Assembly: GCA_963693365.1 (NCBI GenBank)
Contig: CAVNZM010000009.1
Coordinates: 8,618,001 to 8,682,000, forward strand
DNA: 64,000 nt
Direction of reading: 5' to 3'
Source of the DNA: Amoebidium appalachense
Lineage: Eukaryota; Ichthyosporea
Shown: positions 53,122-63,639 of the stretch, in pieces
How positions within the stretch are numbered: position 1 is the stretch's first letter
Layout of the letters: each line of letters opens with the position of its first letter
Program-made: the position numbers and the translations under genes
The notes under the pieces: model-generated
The model's input: the letters and a program-made list of their open reading frames with translations, nothing else
Told to the model about the DNA's origin: nothing
Databases searched by the model: none

Positions 53122-53233
53122 AAAGAGAAAAGAGAAAGAGCACAAAGAAGGAAAGCAGACACGAATACAAACAAGCTAAGACACATACATACTTCAAGGC
53201 TCTTGTTGTCATACATGGTGACGTATTCCAACA
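52337..53233 (-). repeat. Tandem family-2 LTR number 4 (897 bp)
   Basis: Same ends; preceded by GTAGGTGA(GT)n. Its (GA)n tract (53085-53140) has interrupted AAAG and AGAAAAG units not seen in the others. Followed by (GT)n-rich sequence, not by GTAGG. Confidence 0.9.
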
Positions 53234-53357
53234 GTGTGTGCGTGTGTGTGTGTGGTGGGCGCGCGTGTGTGGGAATACGCGGGCGGGGGGGGGGGGGGGG
53301 GGGGAGGTAAAAGTGCTTGCGCGCGTGCCTGTGTATGTGGTCGGGTGCCGTGTGTGT

Positions 53358-53394
<37 letters not shown>

Positions 53395-53421
53395 AGGGAG
53401 CTCAAGGTGCCCCCCTCCAAT

Positions 53422-53452
<31 letters not shown>

Positions 53453-53532
53453 AGACATACGTTCGAGTCTGAAGAGAGCGTGCGTATTGCTTGTCAACAA
53501 CAACCACGGTTGTTGGGAGCCCCCCGGACTGT
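53234..53532. repeat. (GT)n and three long G-runs
   Basis: G homopolymers at about 53285-53304, 53358-53393 and 53426-53451 within GT-rich sequence. No gene seen. Confidence 0.8.
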
Positions 53533-53725
53533 AGGTGAAGTGATGGGGGTAGTTGTTTGGCTAAGAGGTCCTTGGCTCTAAGCAAAATAGACACACCACG
53601 GGCGACACCCATGAGCTGTCTGGGTGAAAGGGTGTGGCTAATGCTGTTATCCTCCTCGCTATCTGTAGAGTTGTCGGGCTTGCAGCCTAACAGGTCCAAG
53701 TCCTCCTCAATGGCGATGGACAGTT
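53533..53725 (-). CDS. Possible 3' exon of DDE transposase-like gene
   Basis: On the minus strand a (CA)n-rich intron ends CATACCAG, then an open exon reads ELSIAIEEDLDLLGCKPDNS and SPRQLMGVARGVSILLRAKD. It has codon-like character in a low-complexity area and the same strand as the transposase exons to its right. Its assignment to that gene is inference from position. Intervening candidate coding stretches (CFRLQLDSNLCEIMFDKPK near 54090) are also on this strand. Confidence 0.4.
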
Positions 53726-53733
53726 CTGGTATG

Positions 53734-53786
53734 GTGTGGGTGTGGGTTTGGTGTAATGGTTGATGGTTTGGGCGGGGGGAAAAGGG

Positions 53787-53829
<43 letters not shown>

Positions 53830-54195
53830 CGTATGTGTGTGTGGGTGTGTGCGTGTACATGCATCATAATTCATCTAAAGCGGTTTAGAGAGAGGGTAGG
53901 CATGGTGGTTGTGTGGGTGGGGAGGGGAGAGAGGGGGCATCATCTGCGCGTGTTTGTGTGTGAGCGTGTGGGTGGGTGGGTGGGTGGGGGGGGGGAGGGG
54001 GACGGGTGGTTAGTTTACGCTTGCACTGATGAGTGTACAAGAAGAAACAACGGCAAGTTTTGGTTTATCAAACATGATTTCGCACAGGTTGCTGTCAAGC
54101 TGCAACCGAAAGCACACTTCCTTGCTTGGTATGTGTCTATACATCTCTTACTAGTAATTAATCCAAATTATATTTTGTGTGTTCTTTGTCATACC

Positions 54196-54230
<35 letters not shown>

Positions 54231-54550
54231 TCCTAATAAGGGTATATATGTGTGTGCGCACGTAGGGACCGGGGGGGGGGGGGGGGGGAGGAGGAGGGTG
54301 GGGAAGGGTGGGGGGGGGGGGGGGGGGGCCGGGGGGATTACGGGAAGGATGCCTTGTAATTTGTTTACCCCATCCATTAAAGACTTCTTGTATCCAATTC
54401 GTGGAAGACAAAAACTTACAATGTGAAAGATAAACAGATGATCCCAGCCCAGAGTAGAAGAAGAAAATGTGTTTGTGTGGGTGTGTGGGTGGGTGTTGGT
54501 GGGTGGGTGTATGGGTGGAGAGGTGGGTGGGTGGGTGTGTGTATGTGTGT

Positions 54551-54586
<36 letters not shown>

Positions 54587-54640
54587 GAGAGAGAGGAGGC
54601 ACCCATAAATGTCGAAGATGCCCTTGGAAGGTCAGCCTGC
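53734..54640. repeat. G-run-rich intron-like region
   Basis: Five long G homopolymers (about 53791-53827, 54198-54228, 54271-54288, 54312-54328, 54553-54585) and GT/GGGT repeats. One possible minus-strand exon near 54030-54115 (see 53533-53725). Otherwise no gene. Confidence 0.65.
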
Positions 54641-54647
54641 GCACCAA

Positions 54648-56260
54648 TCAAATCCACTGCAGGGAGCCGGGAATCTGCCCGTGCAGTGGTGTTGATTCCG
54701 CATCCGAAAGTTTCAGTCGGTTGAGCCCTACTTTCCCTATACTCATTTGCTTCTTGCGGATTGGTAAGGAGATCCTCGTACATATCCGCGATGGGCCGGT
54801 ACATAACATCGGGAGCAATGATATCACATTCTTCCCCTTATGCTCGGGGTCACGACACTCATTGTGATGGTAAAGGACAGTATCGAATAAGGAACATGCG
54901 AGCTGGGGGGATATTCGGGTAACGTGCTTAAAATGGATTCGGAGTTTGCGATGCAGGGCCTCATTTTGGTTGGTACCCTGACCTGCTGGGATATCGCTCA
55001 GACATCCCCTCTCCACATGAACCAGCAAATTACTAATCTGGTCATAGCTATCGTCAGTGAGAACGGGGACATTGTCGTTATCGACCACAGATGCCCAAGT
55101 CTGTTGATACCGGCGTAAATTCGCACATATGGTAGCCGGGTCGGGGGTGTTTTGTGTGCGTTCCTCGCCCGAATCGCCATCCGCGCGAAAACACAGACCA
55201 AAGGCCTTTGCAGCATTGTTAGAATGTGGATGCCTACGTGGTATGGATCTCGTGAAGCGTTGGACGGTGTGAAATAAATCCAACTTAATGATGATATCCT
55301 CACCAAAAACCGACCGGATTAGTGCCGCTAGTTGGCAGCAATTATCTAAGTAAATAACTTCAACGGTTTTACCTAGCCTAGTGTTTTGTCACGAAACTGC
55401 TCAAGAACAACCTGATTATACTCGAAAGCGACTTTGTTGCAGAACTGGTAACTAACAATTTGCCCATGCTCATTGAGAAGGAAGTACACTGCATCGGATT
55501 GTGTGATCCATTTACCATCAGCCATATAGCCGATGCTCATACTTATCTTTAACGTGTGGTCTGCTGACAGCTTGGTGGCACTGATTTTGGACATTGCCGT
55601 ATGGTATGGATGTTGTAAATTATCTGTATAAAATCCCAGCCAAGCATCACGAATATAGTCATTGCTGGGGCCGCGGAAAATATCGATTTGTGAAAAAGGT
55701 GCGATTATTGTGGCTGCTACTCCCTCGCGACGTTGCTGTAGGAGTGATGGCTGGTGGTTTATAATGGACTGCTGCGACGAATCAAACGGCATTTGTCCGA
55801 GAAGCATATTTTGGAATACGAAAAGGTGCGTACGTAACTGCTGATACCGTGTGTGGTATGTAGTCGAATAATACCGCTGCATGCTCGAGAATGGAATACC
55901 CGAATCCACCTTGTGGCACAAGTCGTTCATGAGGGCTACGGTAATCCCCGCTCGTTCAGTCAAGTAGAAGGGCATGACACGAGAGAGGAAATTAGGAAGA
56001 GCTGACGTCAGAATGGGGTCATACCCCCTGTAACTGTGTTTTTTATTTTGCTTTCCACACGTATTGCAACGATAAATGCGGCATATAATATAAATCCGGC
56101 TGTTACAATCGTATGCACTGCGTGGGACATCATTGCCTGATCTAGTCCATCCCTCTTTCGCTAACGGGCCGTGTGCTGTGTTCACAGGGCATATTGGCGC
56201 GTATTTGGATATCTGGAAATTGGTTTCCAAATCCCACACCATTAACGGGGGGAGGAAAAT
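54648..56260 (-). pseudogene. DDE-type transposase-like core exon with frameshifts
   Basis: Acceptor TGTCTGCAG at 56261, in phase with exon 57220-57552. Reads LPPLMVWDLETNFQISKYAP, CPVNTAHG, a Cys-containing zinc-like segment (CRIYRCNTCGKQ), then SADHTLKISMSIGYMADGKW (first Asp), IYLDNCCQLAALIRSVFGED (second Asp), KLDLFHTVQRF, and GTNQNEALHRKLRIHF (Glu). The order D-D-E with 'LDLFH' and 'GTN.NE.LHR' matches a conserved transposase-derived family found in several eukaryote groups; I cannot name the superfamily. A five-base tandem duplication at 55372-55381 breaks the frame, and a second shift lies near 54835. Confidence 0.7.
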
Positions 56261-56640
56261 CTGCAGACACGTATGAGTTAGCAACCAATACAAGTGTGTT
56301 TGCATGTGTATGTGTGTGCCGCAGTAGTTGTGTGTATATGTGATGTGTGTAACGTGTGTGTTTGTGTGGGTGTTTGTGCCTTGCGTTCGGAAGTGCGTGT
56401 GCCGCAGGCGTGCCTGCGTGTGTGCATGCACATGTACATGTGCGAATAGCATGTTTCATATGTTTGTGTGTGCACGAGGGGGGGGGGGGGGTACCCCCTA
56501 CCCTCCTCCCTAACCCTCCCTCCCCCCCCTTCATACCCATAAAAACATGGAGAGAGTGAGACTTAACCCCAAACAGCTGTACGTTTATGCTGTGTTCAGC
56601 ACCTTTTTTGCGCGTCATAAAAAAGACCATGCTTTCGTGC

Positions 56641-57045
<405 letters not shown>

Positions 57046-57219
57046 TCTCTAAACCTGATAGGTAGTCCATGGGTCGTCCTTCTCCCCCCCCCCCCCCCCG
57101 TTTCCCTCCTCCCCCTCTCAACCTTGCCCCTCCACAACTATAACCCCAACCTTACGTGCACCCATTGCCTCTGTTGGCATCCCTTTTGGCCGTCAAAAGT
57201 GTGTGGCCCACCCACTTAC

Positions 57220-57552
57220 CAGCTTGTTGAACTCATTTCCACTTGTGACAAGTTTCCTCATGTTCTCCCTTAGCTGATTCGTAGTGTCTGGATAATACAC
57301 CACAGGACAAACGGGTTGCTCCCTTGCATGGCGCTCCAAACATTCGGTTTTCCATGCCCGACATTCGCTACTGCCCCACGCTGGGTACACAGAACCAGTG
57401 TGCACAATCTGACATACAGGCCTGATTTGCTCCCCTGCAGCAATCTCAATTTCCTGTTCACTCTGGTCACCACTTATTTGTGGCGGTGATTGCGTTTGCG
57501 AGAGCAGAAATTGAGCGCTTAGTACTAGCAGAAGTAAAGCCCACCACCACAA
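57220..57552 (-). CDS. 5' exon of DDE transposase-like gene
   Basis: Minus-strand open exon with a good donor (AGCTG|GTAAGTGGG) at 57220; splicing to 56260 keeps the frame. Encodes MWWWALLLLVLSAQFLLSQT, which looks like a signal peptide but may be an accident of an upstream ATG, then a Cys-rich stretch (CQIVHTG, SECRAWKTECLERHAREQPVC) that could bind zinc. The intron holds the (CA)n/(CT)n arrays at 56641-57045. Confidence 0.5.
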
Positions 57553-57888
57553 CGTAAGTGGGGTAAGGGCAGCGTGAGAGTCTGACCCTGCCCATTTTCA
57601 AAGGATGAGAAACACGTACTCTGCAGCTGCAATGAGAAGAAAAAGCCGCAGCCACTGCCACACTACACACCGCAGTGTATTGTATAGTAGCAGGTATCAC
57701 GTGGTACTGCAACGACTTTCTGCATTGAAATTAGCGAGCCTACCCAAGAATGATTGTGCTAAATTTTTTCGGGTTTGCCGTTTACATACCGTCACACCAT
57801 ACTGAGTCGGCACACGCGAGGCGCCCGCCGGCCGGGCCGTGCGGGGCGATTTGGCGCCAAAGTTTGCGCAAACTATGTAAACCCTAGG
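57553..57888. other. Intergenic region
   Basis: No gene seen. GC-rich palindromic TTTGGCGCCAAA lies at about 57850-57861, just before the repeat cluster. Confidence 0.4.
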
Positions 57889-58219
57889 TGCACTGAATTC
57901 AAGTTGCACTGAATTGAATTTACATGAGCACTGGCGACGCCGACGAGCTTTTGCACTGAATTCGATGCACTGAATCATCATGTGCCGGCCCGGGTTCGCG
58001 CCCCCCGCCCGCGCCGGTCGGTTTCAGTGCCCGGAAAGCGATTCAGTGCACCCAATTCAGTGCATCATACCCCCCACCCCAGGACATGCAGTACAGCCCC
58101 GATTTATTTCACTAGCCACACTAGCCACAAAGAGAAAAAGTAGACACAGTAGCCACAGAGGACCCAATGGCGCAATTTGATTGGCTGTCGGATCTGGCCA
58201 CGTTCTAGCCACTAGCCAC
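57889..58219. repeat. Iteron-like clusters TGCACTGAATT and TAGCCAC
   Basis: Direct TGCACTGAATT/C at 57889, 57905, 57952 and 57966, inverted (A/G)ATTCAGTGCA at 58040 and 58054, then TAGCCAC at 58113, 58122, 58150, 58206 and 58213. The cluster lies upstream of the second SF3 helicase. Layout (four direct, then inverted copies) is like the unrelated-sequence array at 10066-10280. Confidence 0.75.
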
Positions 58220-58240
58220 ACAACACGCCACACAGGCACG

Positions 58241-58480
58241 CTACACTCCGATAAGTTTGCGATCGAGGACGTAGCAGCGTGTAAAGCCTGAAGCGGCCTC
58301 ACAGCCTTCGGCGCCGTAGGCTATGGTGTTGACGCGGGTGCTCTTGTTTTTGCCCAGGATGGCCGTAACCGCAACCCCAAAGTCGCGCTGCGTGGGCCGC
58401 TTGGACTTGTCAGGTATGTTGTGTTCCCACCAGGAGCTTCAGCAGGTCACGCAGGAACTGCAGCTCCATCGGCTTGAGGG
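58241..58480 (-). pseudogene. Helicase/nuclease-type C-terminal domain fragment
   Basis: On the minus strand, LKPMELQFLRDLLKLL aligns with the C-terminal domain starts of the helicase (LPLELQFLRDIANAG, near 8310) and nuclease (AEVQFLKDMANGYG, near 10770). After a shift near 58430 it continues KSKRPTQRDFGVAVTAILGKN and ends FTRCYVLDRKLIGV at a stop at 58241. The rest of the parent gene is missing; its upstream side is occupied by the helicase promoter on the other strand. A remnant of a second gene with this domain. Confidence 0.45.
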
Positions 58481-58616
58481 TGGTCTTAGGTGGTGGGCCA
58501 CGGTTGGGGGCATGGGTGGCCCGCGAGGCTCTGGGCCCTGCGAGACTGCTGTGTCCGCTGTGCCCCGCCGGCCTGGCGTGCGACCCCAGCCCCGCGCGCG
58601 ACCCCCGGGTGCAAGG

Positions 58617-58625
58617 TATATAAAA
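58617..58625 (+). promoter_or_regulatory. TATA box TATATAAAA
   Basis: GGTATATAAAATC lies about 80 bases before the ATG at 58696, in a GC-rich context. Matches the TATA-type signals of the first virus-like block. Confidence 0.6.
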
Positions 58626-58695
58626 TCTCGTGCATGCAAAAATGGCTCAGTCTGCCCCTGGCCGCCAAAAAATATTATCTAAGCCACCAGTAGCG

Positions 58696-59741
58696 ATGTC
58701 GTCCATATTTCACCTGTTGGAGGTCCCCCCCATGTCCGAGGAGACTTTGTTTCAGCGATTCGAGGACTGCAGCCCAGAACCGCAGTTTGGGCTGAGCTTC
58801 AAGCCACGGACATGTCAGAGCATTTCATGGACTTATGAGAACTGCATTCGCTTTTTGCAGAGCAACGTGGCCTTTGTCGAATGCGGATCACAATACCTTC
58901 TCAAGAACTACGACCACAGGACTGAGCGGCACGTCATCGAGCTGCACTCACCGAAGAGCGCGCGAGAATGCCTCTCTAAGTACCTCTTCAGAATGGAGTT
59001 TTTCGAGCGCAACAGATCCATCACACGCGTCTATAAGGGCACCTGGTTCATGGAGAGCGACCACATTTTGCAGTACTCGCGCTTCGTGTTTGACCCGGCA
59101 GACCCAGATCCACGGACAGGGAAGCGTCGTGCACGAAACGTCATGAGGCAAGGCCGTCCTTTCAACATTTTCCGTGGACTCAAGATAGTGCACGACCCTG
59201 CACGACCTCTTGTCCAATCGGCAACCAGCATGTTTTTTGACCATCTTAGCATGTTGTGCAATTACGACGAGGCAGCCTACCTCTACACACGTCGCTGGCT
59301 GGCACAGCTCTTTCAGTACCCCGACATCAAACCTGGAGTTGCACTTGTTTTTCGCTCAATCCAAGGTGTGGGCAAAAACGTGTTCTTTGACGTCCTGGGT
59401 GATATCATCGGGCGTGACTACTACGTGTCAGTGACAAACAAAAAGCATGTGGGTGGGAACTTCAATGCGCACCTCAATAACCGGCTGCTTATTGTGTGTG
59501 ACGAGGTGTTTTGGCATGGTAATGTGGACATCATCAACCAAATGAAGGCCCATGTTACGGAAACTACCGTGACGGGCCTCATGGAAAAGAAGGGCTGTGA
59601 CATCATTACCGTGGAGAGTTGTGAGCGCTATGTGATTCTCAGCAACAAGTCGCACCCGCTAAACCTAGAGGAGGGAGACCGGCGGTGGGCCTGTTTTGAG
59701 TCTTCAGCAGATAGAAAGGGGCAGTTTGCATACTTCGCCGA
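58696..59741 (+). pseudogene. SF3 helicase of second virus-like fragment, truncated by DIRS-C
   Basis: ATG at 58696 (MSSIFHLLEV) chosen because of its distance to the TATA box. The N-terminal 170 residues include NIFRGLKIVHD, as in the helicase at 8180-10021. Walker A is FRSIQGVGKNVFFD, Walker B RLLIVCDEVFWHG, sensor ERYVILSNKSHP, then EEGDRRWACFESS. All four SF3 motifs are intact. The frame is cut at 59741 after FAYFAD, so the C-terminal domain is absent and the open frame runs 20 codons into DIRS-C. Closest by pattern to PLV/virophage helicases; a distinct lineage from the first helicase. Confidence 0.85.
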
Positions 59742-60137
59742 TATGAAAACTACTCCGGGACGTGTGTTGCCTCTAGGGGGACATCCCCTTGGACGAAAGT
59801 GAACCTGCAATGGTTGTAAACCACGGCAAGCCCCCAGTCATCAATTTATTGATCCGTGAGGTCCATGTGCCCAAAAAACGGGGGAAGTCTTCGCCCCGTG
59901 AAAAAACAGCACGTATGTGTGGATCAATGGGGGTTGTGTGTGGGTGTAGGTGGGTGGGTGAAAAGGTTTTATTTGTGGAAATTATTGACATAAATATTTT
60001 TCTGGGTAAACACGTGGGATGGGTGTCCGATATCAACAGGCTTTGTTTCATGTTTTAGCAGTTCGCGTTCGGCTGCCCGCATACGGGCACCTATTAGCCG
60101 ATCAAAACATCAGATTCCACAGATCACTAGACCGAGT

Positions 60138-60216
60138 CTGATTGGCTCAGGATAAGATTTCACATAACACTAGATCGGTTTTGATTGGCTCAGTTCGGTA
60201 GCCGTAGGTATATAAG
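60138..60216 (+). promoter_or_regulatory. DIRS promoter: two GATTGGCT boxes and TATATAAG
   Basis: Inverted CCAAT boxes GATTGGCTCAG at 60140 and 60183, each following an ACTAGA(C/T)CG motif, form an imperfect 43-bp direct repeat before TATATAAG at 60209-60216. The same layout is in both inverted repeats of DIRS-B. Confidence 0.65.
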
Positions 60217-60330
60217 CACGACAGTTTTTAGCAGATCAGCAGGCAACAACACATCTTCTGTGTTTAGCACCTACAGCTTTACAGCTATATTTTCTTTTCA
60301 CTCTCCCTATCTTTCCGTACGCCGGTCAGC

Positions 60331-61501
60331 ATGCCGCCGAAAAAAGCGCCAGGCCTCAGCCACTGCCCCTGCCGCGGCACCCAAGCGCCTGACCCGCAGC
60401 GACCTCCGCCACAGGCTGACCAACGCTCCCGCGGACACTGACGCGCCTCCAGCGGCCCAGACCACCTCGGACCCGGACCCGCCGGCTAGTCTCCCCTCCC
60501 CTCCTGAAGTCCCCCCTCAGGCCCCGCCGTCCCCGCAGATGACTTCTCAAGACGCCGTCCTTGCCGCCCTTACCGCCATCAGCACCCAGATGGCTGGCGT
60601 CCTGGCTGCTCTCACCAACCGCGACCCTCCCGCGCCCCCCGCCGCGCCCTCCGCACCCGGGGAGGTTTCCCCGGGGCTGCATCTCGGCCCTGACCTAGAC
60701 CTACCTGCCCTGCCCGCGCCCCCCATCACAGGTGAGAACACTGGCGACATTCAGCCGGGCACACTCCCGCTTCCCCCCGCGGATGTGCTGGCAGATTTGC
60801 GCGCCAATCGTTTCGTCGACCTGTATAAGTTCACCCCCGCCGCCCTCCTGGCCCCATCCAAGAAAGGTCAGCATCTGCGCATGGCCGACGACGGCAGCAT
60901 CGAGACTTTTCGCCAAGACAAACCCGTTCCCCTGCGTTCACTCGTCATTTGGATCCAGGCTTGGACCCATTACATGGCCGCCAAGCACCACCTCGGCCTC
61001 CCCACGGACAAAGACGTACTTTGGACTCAGCACATCACTCGCCTCAGCACCCGATACCCGTGGGCCCAGATCCACAACTATGACGTATACGCCCGAACCG
61101 TTGCCCACCAGCAGGGTCGGGCTCCGATCGCGTGTCCCAACCTGCTCGCCCAACTCCACCAGGATCTCCTCTTGCCACCCACTCTGCTCATCCCGGACGC
61201 ATGTCAGCGCTGTGGCTTCCCTGACCACCCCAGCGCGGCCTGCCCCATGTACCCCAAGCCCGGCTGTGGTCTTGACGGCTTTAAGCCGCCCCACAAGCCC
61301 GGCGGGGGTCAAACCCCTAACCGCCCTGGCCCGCAACCCGGCCCGGCAAAACCGGCCCGACCCGTGGATCTACCCGCGACGCACTGCAGGAATTTCCACA
61401 TTAACGGTCGGTCCTGCGCTAAGCAGCCCTGCCCCTTCTCCCACGTGTGCCCGCTCTGCTCTGGCACACACCCCCGCAAAGACTGCAAACACAATGCCTA
61501 G
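60331..61501 (+). pseudogene. DIRS gag-like protein, copy C
   Basis: ATG at 60331 in the same place as in copy A, but an A-run of six instead of five at about 60340 shifts the frame after MPPKK. The remaining 380 codons are open: an Ala/Pro-rich part, core with RFVDLYKFTPAALL and LSTRYPWAQIHNYDVYARTV, then the three Cys/His clusters (CQRCGFPDHPSAAC, CAKQPCPFSH, CPLCSGTHPRKDC). Expected to bind element RNA. The upstream in-frame extension into the leader lacks homology and is probably not used. Confidence 0.82.
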
Positions 61502-61800
61502 TCTACGCGCACACCCACACACACAGCTAGAACATAGGGGTTAGGAGCTAGGACACACGAGTACAGGGAAACGGAGCTCGGGAGAACGGGCCCATAGGGC
61601 TGAGTACAAAATTTCGCAGGCCAAACTACGGCGCCCGCGCGCGTCAAGAATAAATGTCCCTACACAAAGACGTTTATTCTGGCCACTGCACATAATTTTA
61701 CTCCCCCCCCCCCATCCCACGAGCCTCCCCCCCCCCTTACACTCACCTAGCACTCCCTCCCCCCCCCTTCTTCTACCTCTGTGTCCGCCCACACCCCCGC
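61502..61800. other. DIRS-C spacer between gag and RT
   Basis: No gene. C/G-rich tracts and ATAAATGTCCCTACAC near 61650. Same as 6592-6888 inverted. Confidence 0.5.
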
Positions 61801-61896
61801 GTGCTCGGGCACATTCCCCTGCACAGGGCCCCGCTGCCCTCCCTGCCAACCTTCACTCGGGCCCAGCTGCCCTACCCTAACCCCCCCGGGGCCCTG

Positions 61897-61932
<36 letters not shown>

Positions 61933-63614
61933 CTGCCGGGATCTCCCCGAGGGTGCCCCACCCTTGCTAACCACCCCTTCCCCCGAGGCTCAGACCCGGA
62001 GGCCCGCCCGCTGCCCCAGCACCGCATTGACACCTCCCGCCTCCGGGAACTGCTGGCCTCCTACCCAGACCAATCATTCGCCGCACAACTCCTCCACGAT
62101 GTCGAATTCGGTGTCGACATCGGCTATCGCGGGCCCTCCACCTCTCGGGTGGGCCCCAACCTACCCACCACCCCGGAGGCAGCTTCCGCTATCACGGCGG
62201 ATATTGCCAAAGAAGTCGCCCTCGGCCACCTGCGCGGCCCCCTCTCCCCGGCCCAATTCTTTGACGAATTTCCGGTCCACCGTTCCTCCCCCATCGGCGC
62301 CGTTACCAAGAAAGGGAACCCCCCCAAGTACCATCGAATCCACCACCTCTCCTGGCCCCGGGGTAGCAGTGTCAATGACAGCATCACCTACCCCGACGAA
62401 CTTCAGTACATTCGCGCCCGGGACGTCACCCAGCTCATTCTCGACGCAGGCCCCGGCTGCTACATGGCCGTGGCAGATGTGCAGGCTGCCTTCCGGCACA
62501 TGCCCATCCGACCAGAAGACCATCACTTAATGGCATTCAAATGGTTGGGGCATTTTTACGTTGAAACCAGACTGCCCTTCGGCCTGAAATCTAGCCCAGC
62601 CATCTGGGAACGGATCGCGGCCACCCTACAGTGGCTGGCACACCAGCACGGTATTACCCTCATCCGCCACTACGTAGACGACTGGTTTATAGTCGCCCCC
62701 ACACAAGAGCAGTGCCAACGTCACCTATCCACCTTCCTGCAACTCTGCCGAGAGCTGCACATTGCCATCTCCGAAGACAAGATGCAGGGCCCGGCTACCC
62801 GTGTCGTCTTCATCGGTATCGAATTCGACTCCATCACCATGGAGGCACGAATCCCGGCTTCCAAGCTCTCGGACCTACTCGACCTCACTTCCCACCCAAA
62901 GCCCACCATCACCATTCGGGACCTCCAGTCCCTCCTCGGCAAACTCACCTGGTGTGCCCAGCTGGTTCCCCCGGGAGGGCCTTCTCCCAGCGCCTATGGG
63001 CCCTTCTCCGGACCCACCCACACCTTGCCGGCCACCACCACATACGACTGACTGCTGCCGCCCGGGCCGACATAGCCGAATGGCACCAGTTCCTCACATC
63101 ATGGAATGGGGTGCACCTCATCACACCCCCCACATACACCACCCTGGCCACCGATGCTGCCGGATCGGTGGGTCTAGGAGGCCACTGGCTCGACCAATGG
63201 TTCTTCATGCCCTGGTCCCCCTCCACCCAAGCCCTCTATGCTCATGAGGGTAAACTCGGTTCTTCCGTCATTGAACTCCTGGCCATCGCAGCCGCCGTGG
63301 CCCTCTGGGCCCCCTCCTGGTCCACCCACCATGTCCGTATTTTATGCGACAACACGGGTGCTGTGTCTGACCTACACTCCCGGTCTTCCCCCCACCCCGT
63401 GATGGCCAAACTTATTCGGTTCATCACCCGCATGGAAATGCAATACCAATTTACGTTACAGGCATCCTACCTACCAGGACCCCTCAACCATCTGGCCGAT
63501 GCCATTTCTCGTAACCAACTTCCCCGGGCCCGACGACTCCGACCTTCCCTGCAACCGGAGCCCTGCCCCTTCCCCTCCTGGGTCCACGAGTTCCTATCCC
63601 TTCCCTTGGGCTAA
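61801..63614 (+). pseudogene. DIRS reverse transcriptase-RNase H
   Basis: Pro-rich N-terminus with a C-run of about 30 (61901-61931), then GPLSPAQFFDEFPVHRSSPI, YMAVADVQAAFRHMPI (catalytic Asp), RLPFGLKSSPAIWE, and the active-site box RHYVDDWFIVAP near 62670. LLGKLTWCAQL ends the thumb. A one-base loss in a C-run near 62970 (five C against six in DIRS-B) shifts the frame into RNase H: LATDAAGSVGLGG, GSSVIELLAIAAAVALW and ILCDNTGAV. The stop at 63612-63614 abuts a 25-base C-run before the recombinase. YVDDW with this domain order is typical of the DIRS group. Confidence 0.88.
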
Positions 63615-63639
63615 CCCCCCCCCCCCCCCCCCCCCCCCC

